A stretch of DNA of 64,000 nucleotides from Sepiola atlantica (Eukaryota > Mollusca > Cephalopoda > Sepiida > Sepiolidae): the NCBI GenBank assembly GCA_963556195.1, contig OY744517.1, positions 85,692,714 through 85,756,713 on the forward strand. The letters run 5' to 3'. Below, piece by piece: positions 42,810-54,008 of this stretch; position 1 is the stretch's first letter, and every line of letters starts with the position of its first letter. The position numbers and the translations under genes are program-made. Below the pieces are notes generated by a model. That model did no database searches, was not told the origin of the DNA, and was given only the letters and a program-made list of their open reading frames with translations.

Positions 42810-42936
42810 AACTCGTAAAGAATGTTCGTTTATTTAGCATCCCTATTATATAAAATCATGTTCATCTATGTAGCGCCTCTGTCATATAAAAGAACTCATA
42901 AAGCATGTTCATTTATGTAACCCATATAAAAAAGAA
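42810..42936 (+). repeat. Degenerate repeat of about 60 bp, two to three copies
   Basis: GTTCATTTATGTAGC-like phrases alternate with TATATAAAA and GAACTCGTAAAG. Confidence 0.6.
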
Positions 42937-42939
42937 CTC

Positions 42940-43690
42940 GTAGCAGTTATGAATTGGCGATTTGTTTACATAGCGGATAATGGCGGGCATTGGCGGAAAG
43001 TGACAGATATTAGCAGGTCGTGGTTGACATCGTCTACTAAAATGTAAAATTATAAAAATGCGGATTCATTTCCTGTTTTTAATTATGAGTTGGCGATTTC
43101 TTTACATAGCGGACACTGACAGGTAGTGGCAGGCAGTGTCCACTAAAATGTAAAATCTAAAAAATGCTGACTCATTTCCTGTTTTGAATTTCTTCATAGG
43201 GCTGACAATGGTGAACAGTGTCAGACACTGGCGGGAACTGGCGGGCAGTGTCCACTAAAATATAAAATATAATAAATGCAGACTCATTTCCTGTTTTGAA
43301 TTATGAGTTGGCGATTTCTTTACATGGCGGACACTGGCGGACACTTGCGGGTAGTGACAGACACTGGCGGACACTGGTGGTTAGTGCCCACTAAAATGTA
43401 AAATTTCATAAATGCTGAATCATTTGCTGTTTTGAAGTATGAGTTGGTTATTTCTTTATAAGACTGACAATGGCGGACAGTGGCGGGCACTGGCGAACAG
43501 TGGCGGGAACTGGCGGGCAGTGTCTACTAAAATGTAAAATCTAAAAAATGCTGACTCATTTCGTGTTTTGAATTATGAGTTGGCGATTTCTTTATAGGGC
43601 GGCCAATGGCTGACACTAGTGGACAGTGGCTGAAAATTGCTGACTAATTTCCTGTTTTGAATTATAAGTTGGCTAAATAAAGCCTGGGTA
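42940..43690 (+). repeat. Minisatellite with nested GGCGGACACT repeats
   Basis: Units of roughly 110-140 bp repeat about six times: AATTATGAGTTGGCGATTTC, TTTACATAGCGG, a variable number of TGGCGGACAC units, GTGTCCACTAAAATGTAAAA and CTGACTCATTTCCTGTTTTG. Length differences come from the inner 11-12 bp repeat, so there are two nested levels of tandem repetition. GC-rich patches contrast with the AT-rich surroundings. Confidence 0.93.
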
Positions 43691-44103
43691 AGTCACCCTC
43701 CTCCTTCTTCCTAGAATCATCGTATTAGAATTTTGAATTCCCCCTCCACACCGCATTCTCTCTATGATGTCATTTCCGATTGAATTTGAGGAAATTCTTT
43801 GCAGCTTTTTTTCCAGGAATGACTTGCAATTTGTTTTTTAAAAAGACTACATAATATAATTGTTTTCCATTTATATTAATATATAATTAAATTGAAATTA
43901 AGCTTACAATAACTAAAATAATCGACCCCACAAGACGAAATCTGCCCATAGCCCCCTTGGGAGTGAATTTAGAGATTCGGGAATACGCCCATTAACTTTG
44001 TCGGTGATTTGACATTAGAATACACTTTTAGATTTTATCTAGATTCGCTAACTTTTTTTTCTATAGGGCACACATACTAACACACATACATATATACATT
44101 GAG

Positions 44104-44104
<1 letters not shown>
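43691..44104. other. Unassigned sequence
   Basis: No element recognised. Confidence 0.4.
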
Positions 44105-44175
<71 letters not shown>

Positions 44176-44178
44176 ATA
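44105..44178. repeat. (TA)n microsatellite
   Basis: About 36 TA units with one TTT interruption. Confidence 0.96.
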
Positions 44179-44442
44179 GTGGAACCAACATAATATATGT
44201 TTCATATGTTTTTTGTTTTAAAAAGAATTTGTTTTAAATATTTGTAAATGATGTTAAAGATGTTGATGTTTTCACTGAATTTCTATTGGTGACCTAAGTA
44301 CAAGACGCTGAAGAAGACTTATTGGAAATCATATATTAAAAAAATAAAATAAATATGATTCCTGAACATCTCTGAAACAATTGTATGCCAGACTATTGTT
44401 GACATTGAATTCTTGGAACTAATAAATAATGTTATAAATCTT

Positions 44443-44494
44443 TTTATTTATTTATTTATTTATTTATCCCTATTCATTCTATATATAAAGTTAA

Positions 44495-44575
<81 letters not shown>

Positions 44576-44590
44576 GAAAAAAAGAGAGAG
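44443..44590 (+). repeat. Compound microsatellite (TTTA)n, (TA)n, (GA)n, (CAGA)n
   Basis: Four repeat types follow each other: TTTA at 44443-44467, TA at 44496-44522, GA to about 44547, and CAGA to about 44573. Confidence 0.93.
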
Positions 44591-44635
44591 AAATTTGTTT
44601 GTTATTCAACGTATGCTGCTAGACATTTATTTTGT

Positions 44636-44745
44636 GGATAACTGGTGGTGTTTAAAGCATAAAAACGATGTTGTTTTAATAGTTTTTAAATTCAATATTT
44701 TACATGCGCCTGCATTTTTCTTCGGGAATGAATAAAGAAGAAAGA
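44636..44745. mobile_element. Left-end fragment of the 22.8 kb MITE family
   Basis: GGATAACTGGTGGTGTTTAA, AGCATAAAAACGATGTTGTT and TAGTTTTTAAATT match the left arm of 22792-23062, then diverge. Confidence 0.65.
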
Positions 44746-45049
44746 AAAAACAAAAATAAGATAACCCCATGTAGGATATAAGTATGCTAGTAATTAGGCG
44801 ATCAAATGTGTTTTAAGGGGGTGATGGGGAGGGAATGTTTAGATGCTGTCATTATAATTTACTTTATATTTTTATAAAAATGCGGTTGTGTAATAATTCA
44901 AGTAGAGTTGGTAATCTGTGGGATTATAATTTTACTGCATCACTCCCGTAATGGTTTTGATTACAAAGTAAATGTAAATGGTAGAACTTTTCTTCTGTGG
45001 CAGGTATAGTTTTGACATCCATACAATTTATGGAAAGGTTATTAATCGC

Positions 45050-45125
45050 CTGTGGGATCCTGAATTTTTCTGTGGTGTTCCAGGAATTGCTCACTGTGCA
45101 CCACAGAAAAATTGAAGATCCTACA
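45050..45125. repeat. Hairpin, arms of about 27 bp
   Basis: GGGATCCTGAATTTTTCTGTGGTG is mirrored by CACCACAGAAAAATTGAAGATCC with two or three mismatches, loop about 20 bases. Confidence 0.75.
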
Positions 45126-45217
45126 AACTAATCTCAAAAACACATAACTAACTGAAATTATTCATCCCTATCCGTATATAAGTATAAAAAACACACCATT
45201 ACATGAATAATACAAGA

Positions 45218-45220
<3 letters not shown>

Positions 45221-45288
<68 letters not shown>
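45221..45288. repeat. (TA)n microsatellite
   Basis: About 34 TA units. Confidence 0.97.
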
Positions 45289-45290
<2 letters not shown>

Positions 45291-45292
45291 TA

Positions 45293-45752
45293 TGTGGTGA
45301 ATAACATTAGCACATTATTTTTGTTGTAAATGTTAACGCTTAGAGGGTGCATATATATAAAGTTTTTGTTTAGTTTTTTTATTAACCGAATGTGGTGAAT
45401 TTAAGAATATATATTCTCGGTAAACCGGTGAGTAACATGGGCATATAATTTATTTTGTAAACTTTACCATTATGAGGGTCCGCCTATCCAAACTTGTCCC
45501 CCCCCCCCAATAAAATAAGTTAGATACAAAAAAGTGATTAGAGAAAAGAATTGCTCTTCATCATATTTTGAGTTACATTTTTAAAGGATCAGAGCGCACA
45601 AATGGACATCAATAATATGTATGTCCTTGGTAAAATCTTAACTATTAAACTTATCATTTTGAATCATGGAATATGTATTTTAGGCAACAGGGTAAGTAAC
45701 GTGGACACATTAATTTTTTTTTGTATACTTTATCATTTAGTAGGTGCCACCG
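45293..45752 (+). repeat. Three spaced copies of a 58-bp motif
   Basis: GGTGAATAACATTAGCACAT...GTTAACGCTTAGAGGGTGC at 45297-45350, with relatives at 45428-45485 and 45692-45750. Between copies 1 and 2, and copies 2 and 3, the sequence also shows weak similarity, suggesting an old tandem array. Confidence 0.6.
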
Positions 45753-45815
45753 AAAACGCTACATACCTCCAAAGAAAGAAAAAACCTTGAAATTTAAAAC
45801 TAAGGCTATACTTAT

Positions 45816-45843
45816 TGCTCGCCCTGGGACGGGTATTCTACTA

Positions 45844-45901
<58 letters not shown>
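45816..45901 (+). repeat. Helitron-like 3' terminus candidate followed by (TA)n
   Basis: CTCGCCCTGGGACGGGTATT has a CCC/GGG hairpin, and CTAG follows at 45841-45844 before T, the arrangement of Helitron 3' ends (hairpin, about 10 bases, CTRR, T). The (TA)n tract starts at once (45845-45901). Confidence 0.45.
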
Positions 45902-45904
<3 letters not shown>

Positions 45905-46001
45905 GTGTTTATACACATGTAGTATTACATGGTAATATAATATATTGCATAGATATATTTTCAGTATTTATGCCAACAGTGCTTAATAGTGAGTAGAACT
46001 T

Positions 46002-47292
46002 AGTAGTAGTGTCAATATATATTTATGTCAAGTAAACTACACAGAAGCGTTCATGTTTCATTCCCGAAGGAAATCATCAGGTTAGCATATGCACGTTTCA
46101 TTCCTCTTATTTTTTTAATTTAATACTCTTATTTGGTAGTTTGTTCTTCTTATCGTTATTGTTGTTATATTTATCACTTTTGCTATGCATTTTGCTTTTA
46201 TCTTCCCTTTACTTATTTAGCATTTTCTTATTGTGGTCTTTCATTATCATCATTTCAGTTATTTCATTATCATCTCCAAGCTTTCACAGCAACTGTAGGA
46301 CAGTTTTATGTTATTGTCCTACAGTAAAAAAAAAAAAAATAAAAACGCATAGAAAAAGTGATAAATATAACAACAATAACATTAAGAACAACAATATAAT
46401 CACAAGAAATAGTAATAAATCAAACAATAATAACAATCATCCAAAGAGAAATATTAATAAGTTAATAACGAGATAAAAACTGTAATTGTTTAACTCGTGC
46501 ACATTGTCCATTACAAAAGGTATTGTTTACTAAGCCACAATATTTGCACATGAAAAAATAACAAAAAATACTACATGAAAGAAACCATGGCGAGAATTTA
46601 GAACAAGCTATATTAACCAAAACAACACATTCAATAACAAAAATACCGATTTAAATCATCACTAGTGAACTATTATGGGGAGCTCAAAGAAGGCGGACGT
46701 TCGTCAATAATTGCATGGAAATATTACAATGGGCCAAGTATTTAGACGACCTGTGCTTTAACGAGGAGCTAGAAATTTTAAATATCCTCCATAATTACTT
46801 AATTGAAGAAGCGAAATAGCAACTAATTGTAGACACAGAAAAAACTTTACTTCAGGATGACAAAAAAATAATAAATAAAATAAAAATAAAATTAATGAAT
46901 AAATTAATAAATGAATAAAAACCTAAACTAAATAAATCTAAAATAACGAGGGGTAAAAAATAAATAGAATAGATAAATTATTTTAGTCCACATATGCTAG
47001 GATAAGATCGCCTGTCAAGTTGACCCACTTAAAAATGGGTAGTGTCAAAACGATCCAAAAAACAAAGGACATTAAAACCTTTGTTTGAGAAGAATTCGGC
47101 CATTGGCCAATGAAAATAATAGCCCGAGGGGTAGTAATAATACAAACGAATCTGATTTGTTAGTTAGTTAGAGTAAAATATACTTAGATATAAAAGCAAT
47201 CGTAAACAATAAATCCACGCATTTAGCCGGATGATTTTCTGTGGGAATGAAACATGTAGGTTACTTGCCAGAAATATATTCTCATACTACTA
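46002..47292. mobile_element. TIR element of about 1.29 kb, relative of the 2838-3017 foldback
   Basis: The left arm (46002-46083; TAGTAGTAGTG, GTCAAGTAAAC, ATGTTTCATTCCC, ATCATC) is matched in reverse complement by the right arm (47228-47292; GGATGATTTT, GGGAATGAAACATG, CTACTA). The upstream CAACAGTGCT and GTAGA phrases also match 2810-2832. Between the arms, a poly(A) tract and short low-complexity frames occur, plus a possible Penelope-like relic at 46620-46800. No transposase seen. Confidence 0.6.
46620..46800 (+). pseudogene. Possible Penelope-like C-terminal relic
   Basis: Across shifted frames, FNNKNTDLNHH, ELKEGGRSS and LCFNEELEIL occur in the order of a cysteine-bearing region (FxNxxTxLxxHxWxLK...CxxCLxEKxxI) found near the GIY-YIG domain of cephalopod and cnidarian retroelement proteins. 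Stops and shifts are frequent. Low certainty. Confidence 0.35.
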
Positions 47293-47621
47293 TATAAATA
47301 TAAATGTATGTATCATGTGTCTCCCCAAAGGCGAATGAAACGTCCGCGGAAATTTTACTTAAACGTTTTAGGTCAATTAATACTAAAACACAATACTTAT
47401 TATCATCTATTAATTGTATACGATTAGTAGAATACAAGTCACTATTTTAACCATAATAGAAATTGTAGGTTAATACTTTTCCCTATGTTAGTAATGAGTA
47501 ATTGAACATCTTCTTTCGTATGAATCAGACGATTCTGGTGTTGGCATTAGTTTCCCCGATGTTTTTCTAGTTAGAAATCTTTCTGGAAAGACATTGGGTA
47601 CTTACGGGAAGGACCACGAGA

Positions 47622-47714
47622 AGGTTGCCAACATCCCTAAGTGAAAGTGGTACTGTGGAACCGACTGGATTCGAACTTCTTCAGTCCGTGTCGTTATCCA
47701 CTTAACCACCGTCA
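47622..47714 (-). mobile_element. tRNA-derived SINE, family B, minus strand
   Basis: GGTTGCCAACATCCCTAAGTG, GACTGGATTCGAAC and GTCGTTATCCACTTAACCACC match the copies at 33625 and, inverted, 6441. A short deletion removes the segment between box B and the anticodon-like region. Confidence 0.8.
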
Positions 47715-48969
47715 CATCCCAGTAATTGAACATGATAGATCCAATTGAAATTGAACTCTGCCGATTTAATGTTCAATTGCAGTGTACATTTGGTTTGTGT
47801 TTCAGTCGCTATCTCTTTCCTTTTATTACGAAGCGGTTCGAGGTTCAAGTCTCAGCCTGTCTCTATTTTTATTAACAATGGCGATACTTTTTCAAAAAGT
47901 TTGTGTATAATATCTTTCCTGTTTTTTTGTAAATCACTCAAAAGTTAAAAGAACTGATGGAAGTAATTTCACTAAATCAATGTATAATAGTATCAAAATC
48001 ACGTCTGAGAAATTCAAACAAAAAAAATCAATCATCGTTCCCATTTGTTAGTTAAATATCGATTATCTCTAAGTCTGCTTTTTTTTTTCTTTCCTATTTC
48101 TTCTTTTAAGTCCTCTTCATTCGTGATTCCGAAAAGACCGTTACGACTACTGTTAGTTTTATTTGCGGAATTGGATTGTCAGACTTTTGGCAAAGTAATT
48201 TCATTTTCTGCTTGGTAGGACCACCGAGAATTACAAAGTTCCACTCACTTCTTTTCTCTTACGTCAACATGACACATTTACTTGTGGATGCAGCAGCTGC
48301 TATTGCAGAAAGCGTTTTACAGATGCAGGCATCAATATTTCCAAGCTACAAAAAAATTACTTTCCCTTTTTTTATCTAAAGTTGTTATTTTTCTTTCCTT
48401 TGATAGTAAAAAAAAGATCTACTTTTGTTTTTTGGTAAAAAAGAAATGTAACTGGAACCAAGGATCGATTACTGATAGCATCAATAGTTCAAGAACCTTA
48501 GCATTTGACCCGGAACTAAATGCTTGCAAGTAGTTTTTTTTTCAGAATAATTCCCTTATGTAGTAAGGAATAACATATTAAAAGTTCTAAAGTTTCTACC
48601 AAGTGCTTTTATCACTTTTTTGTTGACGACAGCAGCTACTAATGTTTACTACACCACAAAATAATTATCACAAGTGAGTTTTCTCAACAATCTTAGATAA
48701 TATTAGATGTTATTGATAATGTACAAAAGTTGACTCCAATCCAACAATTTAGTAATTTCAATATGGCATCGAAGATGTTTGTGATTTTTATATGTAGCAT
48801 TGTTGATGCAGGATATTCAAAGTTACTTCCCTTGAATCATATTCAAGTTATCTCTCCTGAATTATACTGACAAAAATAGAAGTACACAGAAAGAGATTTG
48901 CACTACATTATATCATTATTTTTCACTAATCATCCTCAGAATAGTAATGTGCAATTCAAGTGTTATTAA
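47715..48969. other. Unassigned sequence with a tRNA-like trace
   Basis: At about 47830-47860 GAGGTTCAAGTCTC resembles a box B, and AATGGCGATACTTTTTC after it resembles 58443-58460, suggesting a decayed SINE of another family. No gene recognised; CTGAGGA...GAAAAA occurs on the minus strand near 48935-48955. Confidence 0.35.
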
Positions 48970-49711
48970 TCTATATTAATAAAGTTATGAGACAACTTCA
49001 CGTATGTGTGTTTATTTCTTACATTACAACATAACTTTGACGATTACACATTAAATTATAATTTTATTTATTTATTATTAATCAAACTTTTATTGAAATT
49101 AAAAAAATCAACCCTAAAACGAAATAATAAAAAATCCGATCTTGAACTTCATTAATATTCCCTCTCTTCCCCCTTTCATTCGCACAGAAGGCTGACACTA
49201 TGTCAGTTTCTCCCTTCCTGCATTCGACACGTCATCAGATCTCAACCGTTCGCTATAAGACTGCTTGCTAACGAGGCACCTCTGGTTCTTTGGTTTTTAT
49301 TATTTGTAAATTTAAGAGTTAAAAACAAACTCGAAAGTATTTACTCGATTAAAAAAAAACCGACACTAAAATGGAAGTAGAAAAATCTCCCAGGTAAGTA
49401 GAACTGGTAACATAATAAAAATGACTTTGAAAACAATACTTTTCAGCCTTATAAAGTCATAAATTTTAATAGTAAAGTCAAAAATATTCAGTCTTATTAA
49501 AAATCAACACAACATATTTTACTACAAAATAGTATATTTTATTTCAATATGAGAAAAATAAATTATTTGGATGAGTAATAAATAGAATTCTAAGTAATTT
49601 AAAATTTAACAGAGAAGATTATATGAACATAAAAAGTTTAAATAGTGAATTCTATCATGAATTTAGTTTTCTGCATCTAACATATAAAGTTATCTTATCG
49701 GATTTTCAAAG

Positions 49712-49860
49712 TCAAACCCAAAATAGCAATCCGTTCGACATATCGATACTTGATTTGAACCTGCCTATTTTGTTGATTTTTCCTTCCACTGCGTTATTGG
49801 CACGATTATGTTATTTCGTTTCAGTTTTTTTCTAAAAATATTCATTATGGCTAAGAAAAC
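49712..49860 (+). repeat. Dispersed repeat shared with 9725-9860
   Basis: Same-orientation copy with AATAGCAATCCGTTCGACAT and a drifting frame. Confidence 0.75.
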
Positions 49861-49891
49861 TGTAAGAGTGGAGACATACGCCTTTACTCAG

Positions 49892-50023
49892 CATATTCAG
49901 GAAAGATATCCAAGAGGTTGATTGAAGATTGATCCAGGTATTGAATATTTTTTCGCTTTTGGACTGTTATTCAATACCTGGATCAATCTTCAATCAACCT
50001 CTTGGATATCTTTCCTGAATATG
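49892..50023. repeat. Perfect 56-bp inverted repeat, 20-base loop
   Basis: The bases 49892-49947 are exactly reverse-complementary to 49968-50023, all 56 positions. The loop at 49948-49967 is TTTTTTCGCTTTTGGACTGT. The right arm joins sequence related to 39845-40085 soon after. A perfect palindrome of this length is either very recent or maintained; a transcript would form a long duplex. Confidence 0.97.
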
Positions 50024-50079
50024 TTTTAATTTGTATGCCTTGGATGGATTTTATAACTTTAACAAATAAGTATGTTTTT

Positions 50080-50312
50080 GGCTTGATATATTTGATGTGT
50101 TATGTACTCTTATGTATTTTTGTATATATTTTTATATATTTTCAAAGTGTAATTTTATCACTTGCAGTAACGTCACTGCGGTAATGGTCCTCTGAGGAGA
50201 AGAATTATCTTTGAAAATACATGAGTTAAGGACGTTGAGATACTTTGCCCAAATTTTGAATTCTAATAAAATTTGATTCGCACCTTATTTTATTATTTCA
50301 TTTCATATTATG
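50080..50312 (+). repeat. Dispersed repeat shared with 39845-40085
   Basis: About 85 percent similar by eye. Contains CTGAGGA-G-AAGA/TCTT-T-GAAA at 50192-50216 (hammerhead-like core). It ends at a (TA)n tract, whereas the other copy begins after one. Confidence 0.85.
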
Positions 50313-50428
<116 letters not shown>

Positions 50429-50650
50429 GCGACTTCAAGTGTGTTTGTGCACATTTTCTCGCATACACATTAATTACACATTATTATTTGTTCTTTACAA
50501 GTAATCATGTAGCGTCAAGTACTAAAACAAACTTTCCTATTTCACAACATAATTTAACTACGAAATTAAACACAACAAAATTATTTCCCATTTCTTTGTA
50601 AACAAGTTATTTTTTCTTACTCCCGAGCAACGCCAGATGAGTACAGCTAG

Positions 50651-51309
50651 TTAATAATAAAACAAGTTGCAATGTTAGTACATACGCAATGAGTACACCT
50701 ATCCATAGACGCCGTTCATGTCCTTTTCTGCTACAACATGAATTCTTGCATACTTTTGAATAGTCACAACAGGCCAGCTTTAACAGCGAATGAGAGGCAG
50801 GTAGTTGGATCACGTGCAATTGAAATCAGGTTTTCCTCTTCTTATTTAATTGATTTCTAGATCTTTTCGGGGTTTTTTTTTCGCATAGCTTAAGGTCATC
50901 CATAGACATGGGATGTGAGCATTCAATTATCCATGTTTAGCAGATTGTGTTGTAGGCATTTTTTTAGTTGATCCATGCCATCGCTATATTCTTTTTTTTT
51001 TTTCATTTCACTTTCTTCATGATATTTAGGTCGATGTATATCTGTTTTTTTTTGTAACTTTTGTTGCTTTCTGTTCCTCAGGAGTAGTCTACAATTATTG
51101 AGGGAGTGGTAATTCTCTTCACTAAGTTGTGATATTAAACTTTTTCACATGGTTGGCAGGTTATCTGGTTATTATAACTATTATGATTAAAAATATTTTT
51201 TAGTTTATTTAAATTAAAAATTTATTATGGTAAAGTCACTTCTACATCCTTCGAAGGAGTTACTTGGTGAAATCTGAAGAGCTTTAGAAGTCATAACTGA
51301 TATCTTTTA
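50651..51309. other. Unassigned sequence
   Basis: T-rich, no gene or known element. Confidence 0.4.
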
Positions 51310-51336
51310 CTAACCCTAACCCTAACCATAACCCTG
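51310..51336 (-). repeat. Short telomere-like (CCCTAA)n
   Basis: Four units, one a CCATAA variant. Confidence 0.85.
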
Positions 51337-51466
51337 AAATTAAGTTCAGCCTTATAATTCCTAACTTTTATATTCAGATGTTTTCTTGAAACCTCATTCT
51401 AATTTATCTATATATTTTCACTGCTGCAAAATATTTTATGAAAAAAATGTAGCAAGTTTCTGTAAA

Positions 51467-51928
51467 TAGGGGTGGGACGTAATGGGTGAAAATTTCAGAT
51501 TCATGCGAGTAGTATTTTTTGTGTTCATTTATACATAAATAACACTAAACAATCAAACATTTTGAAAATTTTGCAAAATTCAGAAGGTGCAGGCCAAAAA
51601 TAGCCGTACTGGCTCCATGGGACTCAAAATCCATCATTTTTCGGTGAAAAAGTGGTTTCATGCGACATTGCAGGTCCTAAAACATCCTCAAAAGCTATGA
51701 ATGGATATAGATGGTTAAATCTGATATAGTACTTTAATTTATGACCATTTTCAGGCTGTAAAAGGGTTTTCATGAATGTAAAATAGCCAAAAACTATTGG
51801 CCTGCACCTTCTGAATTTTGCAAAATTTTCAAAATGTTTGATTGTTTAGTGTTATTTATGTATAAATGAACACAAAAAAATACTACTCACATGAATCTGA
51901 AATGTTCACCTATTACGTCCCACCCCTA
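51467..51928. mobile_element. hAT-like MITE with 7-bp flanking duplication, 462 bp
   Basis: The ends are TAGGGGTGGGACGTAAT and its reverse complement. The inverted arms extend about 145 bp on each side (about 95 percent identical), through CATTTTGAAAATTTTGC and GAAGGTGCAGGCCA. CTGTAAA directly precedes (51460-51466) and follows (51929-51935) the element, a target duplication close to the 8 bp of hAT insertions. There is no coding sequence; an autonomous partner would have to supply transposase. Confidence 0.88.
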
Positions 51929-51935
51929 CTGTAAA

Positions 51936-53342
51936 GGGAGGATATCACTCTGTCTTGTCCCCACCCATGCTATCGGAGAAAAAGTGGAAATTTTAGAGAG
52001 AAAGAAACAGTTTTAACTTCCAATTTACTTACACAATAAACAAGCCAAGCCCGTTTTACACATGCAGTAGCTTACAAACAAATATGGAGGATGATGAACT
52101 AATCAATAGAAGAAGAACAAGTTAAGAATCTGAAAATTGGAACCGTTTATTTCTCTTCATTTTTTCGTAAAAGAAAAAACCAGGCTAAGGGAAACTGAAA
52201 CGCAGATTTTTTTCATGGAATTTCCGAAGTTGCAAGAAAGAAAAAAAAACGTTTGTAAATAGAAAGTTCTTGATAAAAATCTATTTCCGAATATTCATTT
52301 CATGAAAATAAAAACGGTTTCCTTTGAAGCAGCTTAGTTTTATACATGTTGCTACTTTCGGGCTATTGTCTTTGTAGATAGTATTTATATTTGTACTATG
52401 TTTCGGCTGATATGCCCTCCAGACTTCTTCAGGTGTATTGTTCATTTATGATGATATTTTCCCCATATTTTAATTTTATTGTTGTTGATTAATTGTGCAT
52501 TGTCTATGCTGATTCTTCCCCCATTATTAATTCTGATGAATTTGTTTGACTATTCTTTGTAGTTAATAGGAGAACCGTCAATTAAAAATAAAAATAAATA
52601 TTCGACATTCAATGGTTTATAAGAATGTCCATGGCACTCTGCTCACCTTCATTGCGTGTGACATGTTATTCATGAAGTTTCATTAATTCAAGTATAAACC
52701 TTAAAATCACAAGTTGATTAATTTATATATATATATATGTGTGTGTGTGATAAGGGATAAACGAAAAAAAACAATTTTAAATAGAGGAAAAACTCATCAA
52801 AGAAAACAATTTTTTCCTGCTAATAGAGAATGGTAGTTTGCTTAAAGCATTGCTGAGAATAGCAGTAGTATGTTTTTATATGAGGGTAAAATGCACGATA
52901 TATCATAAAAATGAAAACTTCAGTTTGAAATTCCCATACCAATTATATCAGACAGCAAGTGAAGAAGGCCAATATTGAGATAAGCATGATAATAGTGAAA
53001 TGCGATACCCAGAGCAACCAGCAGTTTTGGTTTGCCAAATAAGATCACGTGTGAGGAGAGAGGCGTTTTGAAACAGTTGTTGCATATTAAATGAGTAGAT
53101 CAGCTAATGTATATTTTAATTAAGGCTGGGATAGCAAGTACGTCGAGAATAACAGGAAATGTTACAGTCGAAAAGTCAGCAAAGATCAATGCGCTGAACC
53201 CAAGCTGAATGTTGATCCAGTGTAGGAAAATGTGATCCAGCGGATATGACATCACATGAATCTGAGAAAAAGGATCAGAGAGATTTTTAGTCAATCTGGG
53301 ATTGAAAGTTCGATGGGCCACACACACTAAGAAATTACCTTT
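51936..53342. other. Unassigned sequence with a hammerhead-like core
   Basis: On the minus strand at 52400-52432, CTGAAGA...GCCGAAAC appears with a weak inner stem. A short (TG)n lies at 52739-52749. No gene recognised; the 75-residue frame at 53327-53100 has no recognisable family. Confidence 0.4.
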
Positions 53343-54008
53343 TTTTCTTTTTTTTTAATATAGTTCACCCCAAACAATCAGGCCACCACTGTAGCCGTAA
53401 AAGGCTACTGAGAAACAAAGGGAGAAGGTTTGGGGGGGGGGGGGGCTTCAACCTAAATTGGGATCTGCTCAGCGAGATGTCTGTTTATATTAGTTTTAAA
53501 TTTCTGCATGTCAGTACCGTCGGGGAAACAGGAGCAGAAAGGGAGTTCCAGAGGCCAGCAGCACGAGGAAAGAAGCTATTTGAATAGAAAGCGCTCCGGC
53601 ATCTGCGGACCGCTACAGTGAATGGATGGGATTTAGCTGCTTACTGAGTTGGTCTAGTGAATTTATGTCGAGGGGGCACCAGAGTAGCCAATTCATCGGA
53701 GCATAATCTATTGAAGTATTTGTAAATTGATGGGACAGGGACTGGAGCTTGTTTGACAGTGAGGGACCTATTAGGTTAGCGACTCTTTTTTGGACCTTGT
53801 CAAGGAGGGAGAGACTAGTAGATGATGCACCAGCCCAGATGTGGCAACAATACTCCATGCATGGGCGAATGGTGGCTTTGTAGAGATACAGGATAATGTC
53901 AGGTGTGAGGAGTTTACTAGCACGGTAGAGGGAGCCCACCTTCTTTGCTGCAGTCTTGGCAATGTCTTCAATGCATTTGTTCCAATTCATGTTACCTGTG
54001 AAGGGTCC
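53343..54008 (-). pseudogene. 5'-truncated LINE, second copy of the 5580-6210 family
   Basis: The minus-strand frame 54092-53613 includes MNWNKCIEDIAKTAAKK, LLTPDIILYLYKATIRPC and LLDKVQKRVANLI. It extends about 60 bases further 5' than the copy at 5.6 kb, and ends in the same 3'UTR and T-run (plus strand). An internal deletion after KLQSLSHQ and frame loss show it is dead. The homology with the first copy is high (about 90 percent or more by eye). Confidence 0.9.

Noticed and set aside
49892..50023. MicroRNA precursor
   Set aside because: Arms are perfectly paired over 56 bp with no bulges, which is unlike conserved animal precursors. Without small-RNA data only a foldback can be claimed.
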